Below are positions 57,239 to 64,000 of a stretch of DNA of 64,000 bases, piece after piece; position 1 is the first letter of the stretch, and each line of letters begins with the position of its first letter. The notes beneath the pieces were generated by a model. The model made no database searches and was not told where the DNA came from. It worked only from the letters and a program-made list of their open reading frames with translations. This DNA is from Monocercomonoides exilis (taxonomy: Eukaryota > Preaxostyla > Oxymonadida > Polymastigidae). The position numbers and the translations under genes were made by a program. The stretch is from positions 437,001 to 501,000 of the forward strand of contig LSRY02000003.1 of assembly GCA_001643675.2 (NCBI GenBank), given 5' to 3'.

Positions 57239-58004
57239 CTAGAAATAATTCATAAAATAAACTAAAAAAATGAAACTCAAAACCGTCCATAAGTTCCACA
57301 TCCTTAAAATGCTCATTTTATTAAAAATTGAAAAGATAAAGCAAACCAAGATATTGAAACAACTAGATTCAATAAAAAATCAAATTCACTGAAACTTTCT
57401 TAAATATATAATTAATCACTTCAAGCTTGCTTTCTTCAATCAACCTTTTGTCTAATTTATAAAAATTAGATTTTGTAATAAGTGAAATCAGTTAGGCACA
57501 AAGCATTTCGCAAAAAGTATAATTTTCAAAATATAAATTTTCAAATAAGATATTAACAATATAAAAAGGCAATCATTATTTATTTGTATAATTTATACGC
57601 ACCAATCGATTCTTGTTGATTTTGTTGTTGCATGAAATTGAAAACAGCATAAACATAAATTTTCGGTACATAACATTTTTTATTTCATTTATTAACAATG
57701 GGTTTAAGTCAGTTATGGATTAACAAATTCATTTCAATTTGTATATTTGTTGCATTGAGAATCATTTATGATTTGATCGACTTATTTTTAAAAGTGTATT
57801 GGCTAAAACTTAAAGCTTTTGCTTTGTTGAAACGTGATCTTGATATTTTACGATTGACTTGAAGTTTTTATTGATGATGATAATTGTATCAAATGAATTT
57901 ATTTAAATTTGTGTGCAAATAAGCAAGCGATAAACAAACGGAGTGAAAGAGATATCGTTGTAATAATGTGTGTTGATGATGCATTTTTAAAGAGAGGATA
58001 TTTG
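57239..58004. other. AT-rich spacer; possible 5' exon of the pseudokinase
   Basis: The missing start of the minus-strand pseudokinase gene should lie in the first ~100 nt (a frame containing EHFKDVELMD at about 57312-57280 is a candidate whose splice phase I could not reconcile). A 54-codon plus-strand frame at 57698-57862 with one hydrophobic helix is not supported further. Otherwise nothing is seen before the snoRNA cluster. Confidence 0.45.
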
Positions 58005-58080
58005 AGGAGTTTGTGATGAAATTATTGACGATTCCCCTTCCTATATTTGATGAGGATAAAGTTCAATCCTGAATAAATAT
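58005..58080 (+). ncRNA. C/D-box snoRNA candidate 1
   Basis: Box C GTGATGA at 58013-58019, a C'-like TGATGA at about 58049-58054 and box D CTGA at 58069-58072. The interior GATTCCCCTT (58030-58039) is complementary to the conserved LSU rRNA string AAGGGGAATC. The D' box after this guide is degenerate. This is the weakest D' of the five members. Confidence 0.6.
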
Positions 58081-58214
58081 TTGTATTTTTCAACTTTATT
58101 TTAAATGTATTATTCATTTATCATTAATTGTTTCACATCTTTTTTATGACAGCGTTTCTTATTCAAAGATGGTTTTTGAGGTGTGCATCAAAATTGAAAA
58201 AGTTAAGTAATTTT

Positions 58215-58306
58215 TGAATATGTGATGAGATTTGACGTTTTTTTCTTCTTTCCCCGTCTGAACGGCGATGATTGACTTACGTCTAATATAGATATCTGAA
58301 ATTTTG
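58215..58306 (+). ncRNA. C/D-box snoRNA candidate 2
   Basis: Box C GTGATGA 58222-58228, D' CTGA 58258-58261, C'-like GATGATT 58267-58273, D CTGA 58296-58299. The 13 nt before D' (TCTTCTTTCCCCG) are complementary to CGGGGAAAGAAGA, a highly conserved LSU rRNA segment as I recall it. The fifth base upstream of D' would direct 2'-O-methylation of a G in the CGGGG run. Confidence 0.8.
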
Positions 58307-58434
58307 ATTTTAAATATTTTGTAAAATTTTTTAAGATTTTCATTTTCAAATTATTATTATATTTTGTTTCGAAATTATTATTTTATTTTTATTTTTTTGT
58401 TAAATATTTAGGTTTGATGAAAAAAAGATGTGAT

Positions 58435-58545
58435 GTTTGCAATGATGAAATTATCATAGGGACATCTGAAAACTGGGATAAACGTGTTAACATGAATCTC
58501 GTTACACGCCTGGATAACTGTCGATTTATGATTCTGAAATTATTT
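58435..58545 (+). ncRNA. C/D-box snoRNA candidate 3
   Basis: Box C ATGATGA 58442-58448, D' CTGA 58466-58469, D CTGA 58534-58537. The guide before D' (ATAGGGACA) can pair with TGTCCCTAT, a conserved LSU rRNA string, and would point to a C. The C' box is unclear and the D guide has no target I recognise. Length (~100 nt) is within the class range. Confidence 0.6.
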
Positions 58546-58682
58546 TGCAATTTTCGGATTTAATGCGACTATTTTGATAATTCTATTAACATTAAAAATC
58601 ATTCAATATCTATTTTTATATATTGATGATTTGCTCATGTATTTCTTTTGAAAGGTTTGTTTCAAATCTATATAGTGTATTT

Positions 58683-58768
58683 TGTTGGCGATGATGATTG
58701 ATTATGTCAGAAATATTTGATGAAGATACTAATCGGCATTGAGTCTTTCGCTCCTATCTGAGGCTTTT
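58683..58768 (+). ncRNA. C/D-box snoRNA candidate 4
   Basis: Box C ATGATGA 58691-58697, C' TGATGA 58718-58723, D CTGA 58758-58761, then a T8 run that could end Pol III or oligo-U transcription. The 15 nt immediately before D (58743-58757, GTCTTTCGCTCCTAT) pair with the conserved LSU rRNA ATAGGGGCGAAAGAC using 14 Watson-Crick pairs and one G-U. The fifth base before D selects a G in the AUAGG part, a region known for 2'-O-methylation in other eukaryotes. Confidence 0.87.
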
Positions 58769-58909
58769 TTTTATTATTTGTTTTATTTTTGTAATTTATT
58801 TATTTTGAAAACATTGAAATTTTTTTTATTTATGTTTGTTAAAAATTCTATAGGTTTGACAATAAGTGTGTTTTGGAATATTTTTTTCAAAAAAAAAAAA
58901 TAAAAAAGA

Positions 58910-58988
58910 AAGCCCGCATGATGCAACGTTTTTATCTGAATCTGATGATTTATGGATTATTAATCTGTGTTTCAACTGATTGGGATTT
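58910..58988 (+). ncRNA. C/D-box snoRNA candidate 5
   Basis: Box C ATGATGC 58918-58924 (last base off consensus), D' CTGA 58936-58939, C' TGATGA 58943-58948, D CTGA 58976-58979. Terminal CCC (58913-58915) and GGG (58982-58984) can pair. The 12 nt before D (TCTGTGTTTCAA) pair with the conserved LSU rRNA TTGAAACACGGA with one G-U, the neighbourhood targeted by U18-type snoRNAs elsewhere. Confidence 0.85.
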
Positions 58989-59186
58989 TTAATTTTTGAT
59001 AGATAATAATTTTTTATTCCATGTATTCATTCAATTCATTATTTTTATTTTTTGTATAATTTATTTTACAAATAAAGATTAAACATCTAGTTGATTTCTT
59101 GAACATTTTTTAACTAAAAAAATTTTCAAAAGAGAATATAAACTTCTTATGGGTTCTTTTTAAAACTACAAAACGTTAAAATCCAC

Positions 59187-62100
59187 ATGTCAACTGTATT
59201 TGATTATGTTACTCAGTCGCCTCAGCGTTCGACGTCTCAGATAATGTATATTATTTTCATATTTTTGAACATCTTGTTCTTCTTTATTTAATCAATTTTG
59301 AAGTGATTCAAGTTTTTCAAATTCATCATCGAGGCGGTTATCATCTCAACAGTCTCCAAATTCTGAATTTGCAGCAAAGCTAACTTTGTCGGATGAAGCG
59401 AAAGGAGAAGAAACTTTTGAGTTTTCTTCGGAGATGCCTCCTGAAAGAGGTTCAGTGGAACAATTTCTTGAAAGCGAGACTGTGCATCTTCGTGATCGAT
59501 TATTCAGTTTGAAAACTATTCTTTAAAATGTACTTTGAACCTTCTAACTGAAATATAGCCTTTTCTGAAACCTATCTGAAGGAAATTAATCAAACACTTC
59601 AGGGAATCAAAAGATCTGTTGATAACCGGGACAGAGAAATTGCTCGCCTTAAAAAAGTTCATGAGCAAGAAATGCAGCAAAAATTGGTATTTCATCAACA
59701 TTTTTGTTGAACTTATTTATTTTTTTCAAAGCATGAAATTGAAGAACTTCAAACTTCTCTTGACAAGGAAACTGGAAGAAGAATACACATCAGGAATTGT
59801 CTTGAAAGGGCAGCAATTCAGCATGCACATGACATAGAAAATAAAGTTTGTTTCGAAATGTTGGCAAACTTAATTTTTGATAAAAATGATATTTCTTTTT
59901 CTTTCTTTTTAACTTTTTTCCATTTATAATTTGTGAAGTACGCAAATAAATGGCTTGGAATTTGCTTTGATAGCTGGAGAAAGGGAGTTAGAGATCTTCG
60001 TGAAGCTTCAATGAGAAAGCAGAAAGCAAAGACATTTCATGTTTTGTTTATGGTCAAGAAATGTTTCTCTCGCTGGAGGACTTTCACTCTATTCAATGGA
60101 CTTTCTCGTGCCAAAGATCAGTGGACAATTGCACTGGAGAAGTCTAATGCCGAGCTGGCAGGACAATACGAACAGGCAATACAGCAGCTCCAGCAGCAGC
60201 TCTTCCAAGCGCAGGAGCAGCTGCGAAAGGAAAAGGCCGACAGAACAGCTTTCCACACTGATCTGCGCAATGCTGTGTTCCGCGGAGTGACTGCGCTCAA
60301 CCAGGAGACGATGAAAGCGCTGCAAGCACGCGCTGACCTGGGTCTGGATCTTCCACCACCGCCAGGCATCGGCACAGGCTTTCCTGGCCCTTCTGTCGCA
60401 GCCGGAGGCTCAGAACGGGTGCTGCTGCAGTTGGGGATGGCAATGGCCGACGGAATAGCAGCGGCAGGAGGTCTTCCATCGTCTGGTAATGAACAGCCCA
60501 GAGCGCCATCTGACATTCCCTTTCAGCAGCAGCAAGAGGAGGAGAAGATGATGATTGAGATGCTGTCTCAGCAAAGGGCACAGCAGCCGTTTTCGCAGAG
60601 AGGAAGCGAAAGCCAACTCCCGAAAAAGAGAAAAATACGATTTGAGCAGTCAGAGCAATCAATTGCTGGTAATCCCTCAAAGAGAAAAAGCAGTAATAAA
60701 GTCAAAAAGACGCCAACGTCGCAATTGAAGAAAGATTTTATTGGATTGACTGGAAAGAAATCGAATGGAGAAAATGAAATAAAAGAAAATCGGCTGATTG
60801 CTTCTCAAAGAGGAGATGCATCCGCACAGCAAGAAAGAGAAAGAGAAATAGAAGAAAGAGGAGAAGAAGAAGAGTATCCTGGCAATTTTGGAGAGGAGCA
60901 TCTGCCTGAAGATGAGATGGCTGCTCAGAACATTCCGCAAAAAGGAGATTTGGAAGGGAAAGACGAAGAAGTTGATAGAGAGGAAGAAATGGATGAGAAT
61001 GAAGAAGAAGAAGAACATGGATGCGTTGAGGTGAAAGAAAAGGAGATTGATGGTGAAGGAACAGAAAATGAAGATAAAGACGACGAAGAGGAAGACGAAG
61101 CCGAGCGAACAAGCGAGAGAGAGATGGAAGAAGAAGGTGACGAAATGAGAAGTGAAAGAGAAAGACCAGATGAAGATGAAGCAAATGAAAGCTTAGAGAA
61201 AGAGGAAGAAGATGATGGAGAAGATGGAGAAGAAGAAGAAGATAACTTAGCCGAAACAGACAAAGAGAATCCAGCACAAGCATTCACTCCAACAACACAA
61301 ACATCAGACTCCACATTCATTACGCAGCCGCGTCCGTTGAGGCAGTTTATTTCATCTGCTCCCAACACAGAGAAAGAGCAGCCACAGCCAACACAACAGA
61401 CACAGCAATCTTCTTTCATTTCATCGCTTATGACTGATCCAGCGAAGCCATCAGTTCATTCATCTGGCCTAGTGGCTCGAAGCTCTCCTATTCAATCACA
61501 GAACTCCCCTTCAGCATCTTCGTCGTCCTCTCCTTCTGCAACTGCAGCATCTTCTTCTGCTTCTGCTGCTGAAATGCATCCCCCCCAAGTGTCTGTGATA
61601 TCTACTTCGCCAAGCTCTCAGCTTTACTTTTCTACAGACACATTCGGAGCAGAAGGAGTTGATCCTTCGCAGATGCTGTTCCCTTCATTCCCAGGCGTCA
61701 ACCAGCACCAGCAGCCTCTTCCACCACAGCCAGCTCGGAGAATGCAGCAAAGCGATGCTCTTTACTCTCAATTTGCTTCAAACCCATCCATTTCTTCGAC
61801 AGCCACACTCGGAATTCTCCAGCAACAGCAGCAACAACAACAATTGTATCAACAAGAGCAATTTATGGCGAATGGATTCCAGGGCAGTGCCCAGTTTCGT
61901 GCTCCGCTTCACACAATGCAGCACATTGGCGCTGAACAGGAAGAGGAGCATGCGCCGTCCACAGAAGTGTTCTACCCAGGGGACATGGCAATGGGCGAGG
62001 GAATTGGAGCAGGAAGAGGCATTCCAGAGAGGAGAATTGAACAAGGAAGAGCGGGAGTTCTTGGAAGCCAGAGAAAAACAGGCAAGCAAGAGCGCTTGAA

Positions 62101-62614
62101 GAGTGCTTCAGATAGAGAAATGGATCGGATTACGGAGGCCAAAAGGATGGTTGAAGGAATGAGTCGCACGGAAGCAATGAAATTTACTCTGCAGCAGCAG
62201 CAAGAGCCGCTCCCGCAGCCCCGCCACCACATTGGGCCGAGGGCGCCTTCGCCGTCTTCTGCTGCAAAAAGAGGAACAGGTGCTGCTTCTTCTGCTGCTT
62301 TTAGTGGAAGTCTTCCAAAGCAGTCGCAGTTGCAACAGCCTCCTCGGCGGGCACATGCGTCTGCTTCTCCTGTTTCTACGGTGATAGAAAAAATTGTCCA
62401 CTCGCCTTCTATCTCTCCAGCAACGCAGCAGAGTACGAGCTTTTCGGATGCTGTCGTTCATGACATATCTCGTGTGCGCAGAGACGCACCGCCTGCTGCA
62501 CGAACATGGAACACATCTTCAAATCCCCGTTCAATAAGCAAATTCAAAGGCGTGCCGCCGCCGTCTCCGCAGCCGCTTACTGACCAGTTGCTTCATAAAT
62601 CTCGTGGTTTATAA
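59187..62614 (+). CDS. POC5-like centriolar protein, 5 exons
   Basis: Exons 59187-59245, 59304-59506, 59559-59686, 59732-59845 and 59939-62614 join in frame (introns 58, 52, 45 and 93 nt), giving 1059 aa. After a Ser-rich start comes a coiled coil (ETYLKEINQTLQGIKRS onward), then Sfi1/centrin-type repeats with spaced Trp (KWLGICFDSWRKGV, KKCFSRWRTFTLF), a Gln-rich coiled coil and the segment LRNAVFRGVTALNQETM (residues ~277-293). That segment closely parallels the human POC5 signature as I recall it (KKAFMRGVCALNLEAM). Near the end, STVIEKIVHSPSISPATQQS parallels the POC5 C-terminal VVVEKHHPVTVQT motif. POC5 is a centrin-binding inner-scaffold protein of centrioles. This copy carries a long acidic Glu/Asp insertion (about 60840-61270) and Ser/Gln-rich linkers not typical of animals. 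Confidence 0.83.
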
Positions 62615-63002
62615 TTCTTATCCTTACAAGCTTTCTTCCTTCATTTCATAAAAAAGCACTTTCTCATCAAACTAACTTTTCCAAAATTATTTTATTTTTT
62701 TTTTTTTTCATATCACGTGTTGCGAAATGATTTCTTAATGAAACTCAATTGAAATTAAACAACTCTTCCGATGCTTAAATTGTAGCGCTCAACAGAATTT
62801 CAATTTTATTTTTTGAAAATTTTCTTTTTTTTCTTTATTAAAATAAAATTTGTGTATTACAAAATGGTTTTTGATATGAATCATTTGTTTTCAAGTGTTC
62901 AACGCAAATGTTTATTATTAAATGAATAATATGTGAAAATAAAACAATTATTCTTCTTAAATGAATACCATAAACAATAAAATTGTTATTTCTTTTGTCG
63001 AA
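62615..63002. other. AT-rich spacer between co-directional genes
   Basis: Holds the 3' end of the POC5-like gene and the promoter of the RING gene. It has long T runs and no further features. Confidence 0.6.
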
Positions 63003-64000
63003 ATGGGGAATGAACAAACGTCTTTGATCGACGCTATGTTTACTACTCCCACAAAAGTGCCTAAAAAGAAGATTGTTTGATTAATTTAAGCATTATCCTT
63101 GTTTTGTTATTATTAAAAATTGTTTAAGAATGATGCTGCAAGTAAAAAGCTGTTAGAGGAAACTCAAGTAAATATATATCAAAAACAATTAGCCCCATTC
63201 ATGCCGGTTCTTTCTCTTTCTCTCTCTCTTTTTTTAAAAGCTGAAATTGTTTTTGTGCGAATCAAAAATTGTTTAGGCACTTCTTTCAGAAGAGCTTCCC
63301 CCTGGAGTTGAAGAAGCTGACACATCTCAATGTCAAATATGCTGCTTTAATTTCGAATTCATTAATAAGACATCGTGCTGCGATAATGTTTGTGAGTTTT
63401 TTTGTCTTTCATACGTGCTTATTATTTTATATTTTGTTGAAGGATTTGTGCACAGACTGTTATTTTGCACTTCTATATGACAGTGTTGTTTCAGAGAAGG
63501 TGGAGCTTAAATGTCCTTTTTGTCAATTGGTTTTCTATTTTTATTTTTTCAATTTCATTTTCGTTATCTTTCAATATTTAGGCACCCCTTCTTCTCACTT
63601 TTAAAGCTCCAGAAAATATTCAAGACAAATTGCAAATGATCTCTCAACGAGAAAAAACAGTTAAAAAATCTTCTAATGCAATTCGGCCAACGCCACTTTC
63701 ATTTACCCATGAAGCAGATGAACTTAGGCCTGAAGATATGATTCCTTCAACAACGTTTTGGGGAACCTTGTCCGAAACGGAAAGAGAAATCCTCATGGGA
63801 GCAATGGCTGAAGATGTATGGGATGAAGATTTCGATCCCCGGAAAGTGAATATGGGGAAATTAACAATGATGCAGAGAAAAGGAATGTATATGATGGAGA
63901 GCGGCCAGATGCATTCATCTGGAAGCCATCAAATTGATCAAGAACCAATGGATGACTTTGAGTCCAATCTTTGGCAGCTTAATTTAGAAGCACCGGAGCC
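63003..64000 (+). CDS. Sip5/DA2-like RING-finger protein, 5' part
   Basis: Exons 63003-63074, 63129-63167, 63277-63387, 63443-63529 and 63582-beyond the window edge join at phase 0 (introns 54, 109, 55 and 52 nt). The N-terminal MGN suggests N-myristoylation, as in DA2-type proteins. Cysteines C56-x2-C59, C71/C72, C77-x2-C80 and C98-x2-C101 form a RING variant without the usual His; the pattern CxxC...CC...LCTDC...CPFC is that of yeast Sip5 and plant DA2 E3 ligases. A conserved-looking segment follows (TPLSFTHEADELRPEDM, then an acidic stretch). It is probably a ubiquitin ligase; substrates are unknown. The 3' end is cut by the window. Confidence 0.8.

Noticed and set aside
57698-57862. 54-aa frame with one hydrophobic helix
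   Set aside because: Short, AT-biased, no homologue recognised and no neighbouring exon; expected by chance in this base composition.
58385-58560. Small zinc-knuckle-like frame (KKRCDVCNDE) in the gene-poor interval
   Set aside because: It overlaps C/D candidate 3, has only one cysteine pair and no upstream exon with matching phase.
58621-58680. Sixth C/D snoRNA starting at TTGATGAT
   Set aside because: No CTGA box D follows at a suitable distance before candidate 4.

Overview
The window is nuclear DNA of an intron-rich eukaryote that reads the standard genetic code. Genes are split by short GT-AG introns (about 45-325 nt; 5' sites mostly GTATNN or GTTTGN) and lie in AT-rich spacers. Centriole, cilium and dynein genes (POC5-like, a TMEM107 candidate, Tctex-1) point to a flagellated protist. 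Two giant surface receptors with beta-helix ectodomains and kinase-like tails, together with long poly-serine tracts, fit an oxymonad-like excavate (Monocercomonoides/Blattamonas type). That placement is inference; no rRNA gene is present to test it.

Layout. 0.95-8.5 kb (-): receptor A, a 2527-aa single-exon membrane protein. 8.5-11 kb: spacer with a long purine-rich tract and a (TTC)26 repeat. 11.1-13.0 kb (-): 3-exon unknown protein. 13.5-13.96 kb (+): TMEM107-like membrane protein. 14.5-15.05 kb (+): Tctex-1 dynein light chain, 4 exons. 15.2-33.4 kb (-): a 4-exon gene for a ~5893-aa TPR protein full of poly-serine tracts. 33.66-36.65 kb (+): glutaminyl-tRNA synthetase, divergent from the TPR gene, with an unusual RRM-like N-terminus. 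37.3-38.9 kb (-): 3-exon lipase. 39.6-41.85 kb: inverted-repeat DNA with three ~264-bp MITE-like elements, one 456-bp foldback element and one ~150-bp inverted duplication. 42.3-43.7 kb: small ORFs and a multi-pass membrane protein. 44.06-52.18 kb (+): receptor B, paralogue of A. 53.8-57.2 kb (-): multi-exon pseudokinase lacking the HRD triplet. 58.0-59.0 kb (+): five C/D-box snoRNA candidates about 220 bp apart, with rRNA-complementary guides. 59.2-62.6 kb (+): POC5-like centriolar protein, 5 exons. 63.0 kb to the edge (+): Sip5/DA2-like RING protein, cut off.

The genes do not form one pathway. The most interesting signals are the snoRNA cluster, the mosaic receptor pair whose shared ectodomain is joined to unrelated membrane and pseudokinase tails, the new inverted-repeat family, and the synthetase fusion. 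Exon joins were worked out by hand from splice-site patterns and reading-frame phase; no transcript data were available.
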